A stretch of 64,000 nucleotides of DNA from Ignavibacteria bacterium. GTDB taxonomy: Bacteria > Bacteroidota > Ignavibacteria > Ignavibacteriales > SURF-24. Of the stretch, positions 51,054 to 58,179 are shown piece after piece; within the stretch, counting starts at the first letter, position 1; each line of letters starts with the position of its first letter. Below the pieces are notes generated by a model. That model ran no database searches. It was not told the origin of the DNA and saw only the letters and a program-made list of their open reading frames with translations. The position numbers and the translations under genes were made by a program. Where the stretch lies: positions 28,945-92,944 of the forward strand of contig JAAXKN010000015.1 in the NCBI GenBank assembly GCA_025612375.1, in the 5' to 3' direction.

Positions 51054-52823
51054 ATGCATTTAACCCAGGAACAGAAGAATATTGTAAATAGTCACGGTGA
51101 TCTTAAAATCAACGCCGTTGCGGGCTCGGGAAAGACAACCACACTTATTGAATATGCGCGCAAAAGAGCCCTGAAATCGGAAAAGCTCCTCTACCTGGCT
51201 TTTAATTCATCGGTAAAAAAATACGCGCGCGACCGTTTCGAGTCGGAAGGCCTAAGAAACGTAAGGGTTGAAACGGCTCACTCACTGGCTTTTGATTCCA
51301 TTGTTAAAAGAAGCAATTACACGCTTGGCAGCAGCCTAGGCACAAGTCAGGTTATGGATATTCTTTCTCTTAAGACAAACAGCCGCGACAGGAATGCCGT
51401 CTACGTCCTTGCAAACCACATAAAGAAGTTTGTTTCGTATTACTGCAACAGCACAAAAGAAAAAGTGCAGGAACTGGACTACAGCCAGGTTGTAAACGAC
51501 CCTGTTGCAAAGGCTTTCGTCCAGAGTTATTATGAGCAGATTGAGTACGGAACAAGGCTTCTATTGACCAAAATGCTGAAGTCTGAAATTGACATAACGC
51601 ACGACTTCTACCTCAAGATGTTCCAGCTTAAAAACCCGCTTCTTAAATACGACTATATACTTTTTGATGAAGGGCAGGATGCATCCCCTGCAATGCTGGA
51701 CGTTTTCCTGAATCAGGATGCGGGCAAGGTTATCGTTGGCGACACGCATCAGCAGATCTACGGCTGGCGCTATGCAATTAACTCGCTTGAAAAAGTTGAG
51801 GGCTTTGGTGAAATGTCTCTCGGCACCAGCTTCCGCCTGGATGAAGAGATGGCCCGCCTTGCAATGTCGGTGCTTAAGTGGAAGGAAAATTTCACTGATT
51901 ATAAAGAAAACACAATAACAGGACTGGGCCACAGGAAGGAGCTGAAGACAAGAGCCGTAATTGCCAGAACAAACCTGAGGCTTCTTGTAAAGGCAATAAG
52001 TCTCGTTACAGGTTTCAGCGGCGTGAATAAAATTTATTTTGAAGGCAACCTGAATTCCTATATTTTTGCCGGTGAAGGAGCGTCGCTCTACGACGTGCTG
52101 AACCTTTCTGAAGGGAACACACACTTAGTGCGTGACGAACTGATAGGCCGCATGAAGGGGCTTGAGGAGCTTAAAGAGTACGCCGAACAGAGTGAGGAAA
52201 CAGAGCTTCTGATGCTCATTGACATTGTGGAAGAATACGGACGGGAACTCCCCCGCCTTATAAAACTTCTGAAGGAAAGGCACCTTCCGGACAGCGAGCG
52301 CCATAAGGCCGATATGATATTCTCAACCGTGCACCGCTGCAAGGGGATGGAATATGACGAGGTGACGCTTGAGAAGGATTTTATTTCCGAAGAGGCAATT
52401 AAAAAAGCCATAAGAAAAGAGGGGATCAAGAATATAGATGCAGCAGGGCTTGCCGAGGAAATTAACCTGCTTTATGTGGCAATTACGCGTACAAAGACGA
52501 GGCTTAAAATACCTGAAGAACTCTTAAGCCCAGAGGAGCAGGAAGCGCTTCTTTCTTCGGAAAAACATTTCCTCATACCCGCGCGTGAGAATTCCCTGAG
52601 GTATTCCTCAAAGGTCAGTAAAAGCATATTATTTAAGAAACCGGCCTCTTCGAATGTAAGGTGGACAAGGGAAATGGACATGGAACTTGAGAAAAGGGTG
52701 TCGAAGAATGTCCCGATGAAATTTATTGCCGAGCATTTCGGCGCAACTAAAAAAGCGGTAAGAAAACGCCTTGATGAACTGGACCTTTACAGCAAATACG
52801 ACCTGGATCCTGAGAGATACTAA
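51054..52823 (+). CDS. UvrD/FBH1-like superfamily 1 DNA helicase with C-terminal Myb-like domain
   Basis: A 589-residue helicase. Motifs in order: Walker A NAVAGSGKTTTLIEYA (about 18-33), YLAFNSSVKKYARDRF (Ia), LFDEGQD (motif II), VGDTHQQIYGWRYA (motif III), FSTVHRCKGMEYDEVTL (motif V) and NLLYVAITRTKTRL (motif VI). The order and the short 1B/2B insertions resemble FBH1/viral-type helicases rather than classical UvrD or RecB. The last 50 residues form a helix-turn-helix of SANT/Myb type (RWTREMDMELEKRV, then IAEHFGATKKAVRKRLDEL), unusual in this family and suggesting sequence-directed or chromatin-like DNA contact. Probably acts in recombination or repair. Confidence 0.85.
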   Translation: MHLTQEQKNIVNSHGDLKINAVAGSGKTTTLIEYARKRALKSEKLLYLAFNSSVKKYARDRFESEGLRNVRVETAHSLAFDSIVKRSNYTLGSSLGTSQVMDILSLKTNSRDRNAVYVLANHIKKFVSYYCNSTKEKVQELDYSQVVNDPVAKAFVQSYYEQIEYGTRLLLTKMLKSEIDITHDFYLKMFQLKNPLLKYDYILFDEGQDASPAMLDVFLNQDAGKVIVGDTHQQIYGWRYAINSLEKVEGFGEMSLGTSFRLDEEMARLAMSVLKWKENFTDYKENTITGLGHRKELKTRAVIARTNLRLLVKAISLVTGFSGVNKIYFEGNLNSYIFAGEGASLYDVLNLSEGNTHLVRDELIGRMKGLEELKEYAEQSEETELLMLIDIVEEYGRELPRLIKLLKERHLPDSERHKADMIFSTVHRCKGMEYDEVTLEKDFISEEAIKKAIRKEGIKNIDAAGLAEEINLLYVAITRTKTRLKIPEELLSPEEQEALLSSEKHFLIPARENSLRYSSKVSKSILFKKPASSNVRWTREMDMELEKRVSKNVPMKFIAEHFGATKKAVRKRLDELDLYSKYDLDPERY

Positions 52824-52913
52824 TGACTCTGCCTGCAGGAAGTAAATCCTGCTGATTGAAAAAATGATGATCCGCAAAAGCAATTACTTTCACTTAAACT
52901 ACGGATACAAAAT

Positions 52914-55061
52914 TTGAAAACTGTCTCTTTTGGTAAAAAAACTCTTCTTTTCAGACTACTTATAACATTATTTTTCCTTCTGGCCTACGGGAAGTTTTCC
53001 CTGGCAGAGGAAAGGCTTGAAAGCGACGGGGCAATTGTTCTGCTTAAATGCGGCACGACTCCCCTTTCCTCCTACAGCCAGTATTTTAACGCCTTTGCTT
53101 CTTTCGGCTTTAAGATAAAGCCTGTTGAGGTTTCAGACTTAAAAAGCCTGAAGACAGATGAAGTAAGGGTGCTTATTATTCCTTCTGACGCGGCACTAAG
53201 CATGACGGAAAACGTCAGGAAAGAAATCCTGAACTTCGTCCGGAACGGGATAAACGTTATAACTGAGACCCGTTCATCTTTAGCCGAGGCGCTGGGGCTT
53301 AAGTTTCCGGGCAGGAGTAGAAGCGTTAAGTTTGCGCGCGATTTAAGTCATCCTGAAGTTGAAATAAAATTCCGCAGTAATCTTCAGGCCGAGGAATTTA
53401 CGGGCCTGGATCTTAAGACTTTCTCGGTTGAGCCTGAAAGCGGGATGGCGCTGGCCGCCGGGGGGAGCCTGGGAAAAGGAAAGTTCATATATCTTGCACT
53501 TCCATTGGACAAGCCGGCTTCATTCGGATATGAAAGATTCCCCTACTTCCACGAATATTTCCTCGGATTTTTTAACTACAAGCCTTTTATAAGGGATAAC
53601 CGTCTTGTAGCCTACGTGGACTACGGGTTTCATGACGAGGAGGATCCTCAGGTGCTTGCCGCAAGGTTAAAGGATTACGGGATCGGGGAGGTTCACTTAA
53701 GCGGCTGGTACACTTTGGATAATTGCGGGGATTATTTTGAAAGTTTTATCGGCGAATGCCATAAAAACGGAATACTTGTTTATCTCTGGCTGGAGCTCCC
53801 GATGGTAAGCCAGGAGTTCTGGAATATGCACCCGGAATGGCGGCAGAAGAAGGCAACGGGAGAGGACGCGGCGCTCGACTGGCGGAAGCTTATGGCACTT
53901 GAAAACCCAGAGTGCTTTAAGGCCGTGAAAGATTATCTTAAAGAATATATTGAGGCGCAGGACTGGGACGGTGTGGACATAGCGGAGCTTTATTTTGAAT
54001 CGCTGCTGGGCTACAGGCACCCGGCGTCATTTACCCCGATGAGCAGTTTTGTAAGGAATGAGTTCAGGAAGACGTATGGAAAGGACCCCATTAATATTTT
54101 CAGTCCGTCAAGCCCCAATTATTACGGAAAAGACAAAACTCTGTTGAACAAATTTCTTGAATACAGGGCTGACCTCTGCACGAAGCTGAACCGCCAGGTG
54201 CTGGAATTCCTGGGGCCTTTAAGAGAAGAAAAGGATCTTGATATTTATCTTACGCAGATAGACAACCCTCTAAGCCGTGAAGTAAAAAGCGCTATAGGAG
54301 TTGAAACAAAGGATTACGTAAGCCTGCAGAAGGAGTTCGGTTTTACCATGCAGGCGGAAGATCCGTATCCCCTATGGGTAATGGGGCCCGACCGGTATAA
54401 AAAGATAGGAAGCTTCTACAGGGAAAAGCTTGGCGCAGGCGCAACACTGACGCTTGACATTAATGTTGTGGATGAAGGGCGTGACGACCCGTATCCTACC
54501 CCGGTACAGACAGGTCTTGAGCTCATGGAGCTGATACGCGAAGCGGCGCTGAATTCAGACAGGGTATGCATTTATGCGGACAACACCCCTTATCCTTACG
54601 ACTATGAGTATTCCCCTTACGCTTTAGCTTCGGCGGCCATGCTGAAGAAGACCAAAGAAAATGAATACGTTTCAGAATCCCCGAAGTCATTTATTCTTGA
54701 AACAGAAGTTTTGCGGCCCGAAGTAACAATAAACGGCAAACCCTGGCCTTTGATAAATAACAGGTCAGTTATTGTGCCCGCGGGAAAAAACGAAATTAAA
54801 ACGGGAAAGAGCACCGAAGGTAAAGAGACGCTTTATGTTACTTCTTTAAGCTGTGAAGTTGAAAGTGCACAGAGAATGGGCTCAATGGTTGAGGTTTCTT
54901 ATAAAGAAAACAGGAATGTATATATAAGTCTAAGTAAAAAGCCCGCGAGCATATTGCTTAACGGGAAAGAAGGAGATTTTCCTGAGTTTATTAATTCCGT
55001 TACGGGAGAATACACCTACAGATTCCCGGGCGGAAAAAATAAAATTACTTTCGGGCAGTAA
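52914..55061 (+). CDS. Exported TIM-barrel glycosidase-like protein with amidotransferase-like N-terminal domain
   Basis: A 715-residue exported protein; signal peptide at about 8-30. The N-terminal domain (about 35-210: AIVLLKCGTTPLSSYSQYF, VLIIPSDAALSMTENVRKE) has a class I glutamine-amidotransferase-like fold. Residues 225-560 look like a TIM barrel of the glycoside-hydrolase-like (GHL10-like) type: VYLWLELPMVSQEFW is preceded by GEVHLSGWYTLDNC and followed by GVDIAELYFESLLGY, whose acidic residues (DIAE) are in the right place for a catalytic pair. A beta-sandwich ends the protein (about 610-715). The true family and substrate are unsettled. The start is TTG at 52914; no ATG fits the frame. 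Confidence 0.65.
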   Translation: MKTVSFGKKTLLFRLLITLFFLLAYGKFSLAEERLESDGAIVLLKCGTTPLSSYSQYFNAFASFGFKIKPVEVSDLKSLKTDEVRVLIIPSDAALSMTENVRKEILNFVRNGINVITETRSSLAEALGLKFPGRSRSVKFARDLSHPEVEIKFRSNLQAEEFTGLDLKTFSVEPESGMALAAGGSLGKGKFIYLALPLDKPASFGYERFPYFHEYFLGFFNYKPFIRDNRLVAYVDYGFHDEEDPQVLAARLKDYGIGEVHLSGWYTLDNCGDYFESFIGECHKNGILVYLWLELPMVSQEFWNMHPEWRQKKATGEDAALDWRKLMALENPECFKAVKDYLKEYIEAQDWDGVDIAELYFESLLGYRHPASFTPMSSFVRNEFRKTYGKDPINIFSPSSPNYYGKDKTLLNKFLEYRADLCTKLNRQVLEFLGPLREEKDLDIYLTQIDNPLSREVKSAIGVETKDYVSLQKEFGFTMQAEDPYPLWVMGPDRYKKIGSFYREKLGAGATLTLDINVVDEGRDDPYPTPVQTGLELMELIREAALNSDRVCIYADNTPYPYDYEYSPYALASAAMLKKTKENEYVSESPKSFILETEVLRPEVTINGKPWPLINNRSVIVPAGKNEIKTGKSTEGKETLYVTSLSCEVESAQRMGSMVEVSYKENRNVYISLSKKPASILLNGKEGDFPEFINSVTGEYTYRFPGGKNKITFGQ

Positions 55062-55085
55062 GGAATTGATAAAAAGGAATCAGAG

Positions 55086-55113
55086 GCGCCATTTCCCCCG
55101 TGGCGCTATTTTT
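55086..55113 (+). terminator. Intrinsic terminator of the glycosidase-like gene
   Basis: GCGCCA (55086-55091) pairs with TGGCGC (55101-55106), 9-nt loop, followed by TATTTTT. It lies 25 bp after the stop and overlaps the end of the small minus-strand gene. Confidence 0.75.
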
Positions 55114-55270
55114 CCTGTTTCTGCTCCTCGTCTTCCTTTTGCGGGAATTCGGCGTCGAGATCAACTGCCTTTACTTTATCAATTATTTCCTGGAGAGTTT
55201 TTGCCTGCTCGTTGAAAGACTTAATAATTTTCTCCAGCTTATTGCTCTTTTGTTCCGGATTCTTCCCCAT
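55106..55270 (-). CDS. Small acidic coiled-coil protein, 54 residues
   Basis: A short gene: MGKNPEQKSNKLEKIIKSF starts it and EEQKQEK ends it before TAG. The middle (NEQAKTLQEIIDKVKAVDL) has leucine/isoleucine heptads, so it is a single charged coiled coil with an acidic tail. AAGG lies 9 bp upstream of the ATG. No cysteine, membrane segment or signal peptide. It begins 43 bp downstream (on its strand) of repeat copy B. A regulator or adaptor of a larger complex is possible, but nothing identifies the partner. Real coding is supported by the ribosome-binding site and the clean heptad pattern. Confidence 0.55.
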   Translation of the reverse strand: MGKNPEQKSNKLEKIIKSFNEQAKTLQEIIDKVKAVDLDAEFPQKEDEEQKQEK

Positions 55271-55313
55271 TTCAGCTAACCTTCCCCAAATTAAAATTCT
55301 TTATACAAATATA

Positions 55314-55345
55314 TATGGTGACGAGTGGTGTTTTCGGAAAATTTT
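55314..55345 (-). repeat. Copy B of a 32-bp intergenic repeat
   Basis: TATGGTGACG, 8 bases, TTTCGGAAAATTTT; copy A is at 33473-33504. It lies 43 bp upstream of the small coiled-coil gene on the minus strand and 201 bp upstream of the plus-strand cyclo-ligase gene. Confidence 0.55.
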
Positions 55346-55546
55346 TTAAAAATAATTCGCAATATATGAAAAAAATTTTTCCGTCAAACTGATTAATTTG
55401 AGAATTGCAGAGAATTAATACAAAATTTTTCTTTTAATGCTGAATTCCCACCCCCTCAGATTCAATAAAATACTTTCCAATAACCGGTCAAATTATTATA
55501 TTAAAGTCCAACAGGCTGAAATTGTCAAACAACTAAAGAGGTTAAA

Positions 55547-56140
55547 GTGGCGCTGCTTACCTTAATACCCAAGTCCGAGGCCCGAAAGAAGGTCCTTGAA
55601 AAAAGACGTTTGTTGACTCCTGCTGAAGCATCACTTAAAACAGAGAGGATAATTGCGCATCTGAAGAATACGGATGAATTTAATTACGCCAAAAAGCTGC
55701 ACATTTATATATCCACGCGTCCGGGTGAAGTTGACACGCGGAAAATTATAGATTTTGCCTTTGGGCGGGGAAAAGAGGTATTTCTGCCGAAGTTTCATAA
55801 GGAAAACGGGACCTTCAGGCGCGCCCAGTTTACAGGCTGGGGTGACCTCATTCAGAACTCCGACGGTTACTGGGAGCCTGGAATATCTGCAGGCGAGGAC
55901 CTTTCGGACATAGACCTTTTTATTGTGCCTGCCATTGCCATATCGAAAAGCGGGCAGCGTGTAGGCCAGGGCGGGGGGCATTACGACCGTCTGTTAAAGA
56001 AAACCTTTGCCCCCAAGATGGTGGCAGCCTTTGAGTTTCAGGTTTTTGATTACATTGAAAGCGACCTGCACGACGTGAGGATAGACAAGATTGTTACAGA
56101 GCTGAGGGTAATCAACACGCGGGAAAACGGAAAACAGTAG
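55547..56140 (+). CDS. 5-formyltetrahydrofolate cyclo-ligase
   Basis: A 197-residue enzyme that converts 5-formyl-THF to 5,10-methenyl-THF using ATP, salvaging folate. Key segments: KSEARKKVLEKRRLL (N-terminal basic helix), KEVFLPKFHKENGTF, and the signature SKSGQRVGQGGGHYDRLL, whose glycine-rich loop binds phosphate. Length is normal for the family. The start is GTG with AGAGG seven bases upstream. It is preceded by 276 bp holding repeat copy B, and is not linked to other folate genes here. The downstream gap holds a perfect 16-bp palindrome. Confidence 0.92.
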   Translation: MALLTLIPKSEARKKVLEKRRLLTPAEASLKTERIIAHLKNTDEFNYAKKLHIYISTRPGEVDTRKIIDFAFGRGKEVFLPKFHKENGTFRRAQFTGWGDLIQNSDGYWEPGISAGEDLSDIDLFIVPAIAISKSGQRVGQGGGHYDRLLKKTFAPKMVAAFEFQVFDYIESDLHDVRIDKIVTELRVINTRENGKQ

Positions 56141-56185
56141 ATGTCAGAGTGGCGCCAGCCGGATCCTCCTTGTGAATCCCCTATG

Positions 56186-56201
56186 CATGATTATAATCAT
56201 G
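56186..56201. promoter_or_regulatory. 16-bp perfect palindrome
   Basis: CATGATTATAATCATG, fully self-complementary, in the 124-bp gap before the beta-barrel gene, 63 bp upstream of its start. It may be an operator; no regulator gene lies nearby. Confidence 0.35.
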
Positions 56202-56264
56202 ACTTGTAAATGAAACGGCTTTCTTTTAATAATAATTATACGCAAGAAATCAGAAGAGACAGAG

Positions 56265-56774
56265 ATGTTCAGAAAATATATTTTTGTAATTCTTGTCCTC
56301 ATTCTGGGCTTTTCCAAAGAAAGCCTGGCGCAGGGGCCTGAAGGGAAGAATTTCGGGTTTGGAATTATATTAGGTGAGCCTACGGGCCTCACGCTCAAGT
56401 ACTGGTTTAACAGGGAGAATGCACTTACAGGAAGCATCGGGGGCTCATATTTCGGAAGTCCGCGCATTAATGTGGATTATCTGTGGCACATTGATGCCTT
56501 CCGCTCGCGTGTAGCAATGCTTTACGCAGGTTTAGGCGGCGCTCTCGGGTTCGGACGCGGAGGCGACGGCTTCTGGTATAAAGATGATAAAGACAGGTTC
56601 TTCTACAGGCCTGCAAGTGATGTGGGTCTTGGTGTAAGGGGCTCATTCGGGCTTAATGTTATTCCCGCCAGGGTTCCACTGGAGATATTCTTTGAGATGG
56701 GGGCTCTTGTAGGGCTTGCACCCAGTTCAGGCGCGGCGGTGGATCTGGCGCTGGGGCTGAGGTTTTATCCCTAA
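56265..56774 (+). CDS. Small outer-membrane beta-barrel protein
   Basis: A 169-residue exported protein; signal peptide at about 1-22 (ending ESLAQG). The rest is a string of amphipathic beta-strands with aromatic girdles: KNFGFGIILGEPTGLTLKYW, NALTGSIGGSYFG, VDYLWHIDAF, AMLYAGLGGALGFG and the closing AAVDLALGLRFYP. The terminal Phe/Tyr-Pro and strand count suggest an 8-stranded barrel of the OmpW/BAPKO-like class. A structural or small-solute pore role is possible. It lies between the cyclo-ligase and aat genes and converges on aat with a 7-bp gap. Confidence 0.75.
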   Translation: MFRKYIFVILVLILGFSKESLAQGPEGKNFGFGIILGEPTGLTLKYWFNRENALTGSIGGSYFGSPRINVDYLWHIDAFRSRVAMLYAGLGGALGFGRGGDGFWYKDDKDRFFYRPASDVGLGVRGSFGLNVIPARVPLEIFFEMGALVGLAPSSGAAVDLALGLRFYP

Positions 56775-56781
56775 GTAGGTA

Positions 56782-57381
56782 TCAGAATTTAGAGTCAGAA
56801 AGGTAAGCCCTCTTTAAGATATCCTCGTACTGCCGGAAAGTAATTTCAACGGCACCGAACATTTTAAGGTGTTCAGTCTGGTACTGCACGTCGAGCATCC
56901 GGAAGCCTTTTTCATTCAGGTGTTCAATAAGTTTAATCAGACAGGCCTTTGAGGCCTGCGGGGTTTTTGAGAACATTGATTCGCCGAAAAAGGCTCCGCG
57001 GTAAGTAATACCGTAGAGCCCTCCCACAATTTTATCACCCTGCCAGGCTTCCACCGTATGGAGGTGTCCTGCCTTATGGAGTCTTTTATACGCCCTGATG
57101 AGTTTATCAGATATCCATGTAGTTTCCCGTCCGGCGCAGCCTTTAATAACCCGCATATAGCTATAGTCGAAGCGGTATTCAAAGCCCGATGTCTCCATAA
57201 ATTTGCGCAGGCTTCTGGGGAAATTATAGTTATCGAGAGGTATTACGGTCCTGGTCTGGGGCCAGTACCAGTCGATCCTCCCTTCCTCGTCGGCCATAGG
57301 GAAGGCGCCTCTGGAATAGAGAATGAGCATATTCTCAGGTTCCAGGAATTCGTCTTCGGAGAACTGGTTACCGTCATTCAT
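56782..57381 (-). CDS. aat: Leucyl/phenylalanyl-tRNA--protein transferase
   Basis: A 199-residue enzyme that adds Leu or Phe to N-terminal Arg/Lys of proteins, marking them for ClpS/ClpAP. It has the family sequence: GAFPMADEEGRIDWYWPQ, GCAGRETTWISDKLIRAY, and the acyl-transferase motif YRGAFFGESMFSKTPQASK. It overlaps the DUF2721 gene upstream by 8 bp, suggesting cotranscription. No clpS gene is in the window, so the pathway partner must be elsewhere. Length and motifs are normal. Confidence 0.96.
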   Translation of the reverse strand: MNDGNQFSEDEFLEPENMLILYSRGAFPMADEEGRIDWYWPQTRTVIPLDNYNFPRSLRKFMETSGFEYRFDYSYMRVIKGCAGRETTWISDKLIRAYKRLHKAGHLHTVEAWQGDKIVGGLYGITYRGAFFGESMFSKTPQASKACLIKLIEHLNEKGFRMLDVQYQTEHLKMFGAVEITFRQYEDILKRAYLSDSKF

Positions 57382-57862
57382 CTGCTTTTACTTCATATTG
57401 CACGATATCGTAGCCTTTTTTAGTTTCGAAAAATGCGAAGCCTATGCCGACAACGACCACTATCATTCCGATTACGAATGCGGCAATTATCAGGCCCTGA
57501 AGGTGAAGTGTCTGGTTAAAGAAGTCTATTGCAATCAAAAGTGAAGTCATAACAAACAGTGCCACTGCGGCGGTATAGCTTAAGACCGCGTTGCGGACGA
57601 GTTTGACTCTGAAGACGAGTTCTCTTAGCTGGTGCGCGATGCTTTCCAGGCGGATGTTTTCCTCATAAGTAAAGTCCCTGCCTCCTGTTTTCAGCGCAAG
57701 GTGGCGTTTTTCCTCATTAAGGAGGCGTATTCTGTTGACGACGAGTGAATATTTATTATTGATACCGAGAATAAGCAGTCCGCATGCGTTAATCATAACA
57801 GCGGGAGCCAGCATGAGCTGGATTATCTGAGTAACCGTAACATTTTGTCCAACGATCTGCAT
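57374..57862 (-). CDS. DUF2721 family membrane protein
   Basis: A 162-residue membrane protein. The DUF2721 pattern is visible: VTQIIQLMLAPAVMINACGL (TM1), NKYSLVVNRIRLLNEEKRHL (cytoplasmic coiled helix with the NRxRxL motif), then two membrane segments (AVLSYTAAVALFVMTSLLI and GLIIAAFVIGMIVVVVGIG). The start at 57862 (MQIVGQNVTV) begins the family; the frame is open further back to 58009, but that extension has no family resemblance. AGGAT lies upstream. It overlaps aat by 8 bp. Function unknown. Confidence 0.8.
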   Translation of the reverse strand: MQIVGQNVTVTQIIQLMLAPAVMINACGLLILGINNKYSLVVNRIRLLNEEKRHLALKTGGRDFTYEENIRLESIAHQLRELVFRVKLVRNAVLSYTAAVALFVMTSLLIAIDFFNQTLHLQGLIIAAFVIGMIVVVVGIGFAFFETKKGYDIVQYEVKADE

Positions 57863-58123
57863 AATTTTCAATCCTGTATTAATCAGTAAGTCTAAATAAT
57901 TTATATAACTGCCCATAAAAAGCCAAGGCAGACCTTTAAAAATAAAAAAATCCGTTCTATTTTCCGGAATAAAATTATTCATCACACTTATTTTATTTCC
58001 GATATACATTGCAGAGGTCTTATCCGGGCAGGTAATCAGGTAATGTCGGGGAATGTTTGTAATTTTGAAAAGTATTATATGATAAATGAAATGAGATTTT
58101 CCATAATATCTTTAAGGAAATAA

Positions 58124-58154
58124 CCAGCATTAATTTCCATAACATTAATGCTGG
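58124..58154 (-). terminator. Hairpin downstream of the M28 peptidase gene
   Basis: A perfect 11-bp stem, CCAGCATTAAT with ATTAATGCTGG, loop of 9 nt, 26 bp past the stop codon on the minus strand. T-poor tail. Confidence 0.6.
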
Positions 58155-58179
58155 CTTATTTACAAAAGTATTGTCCAAT

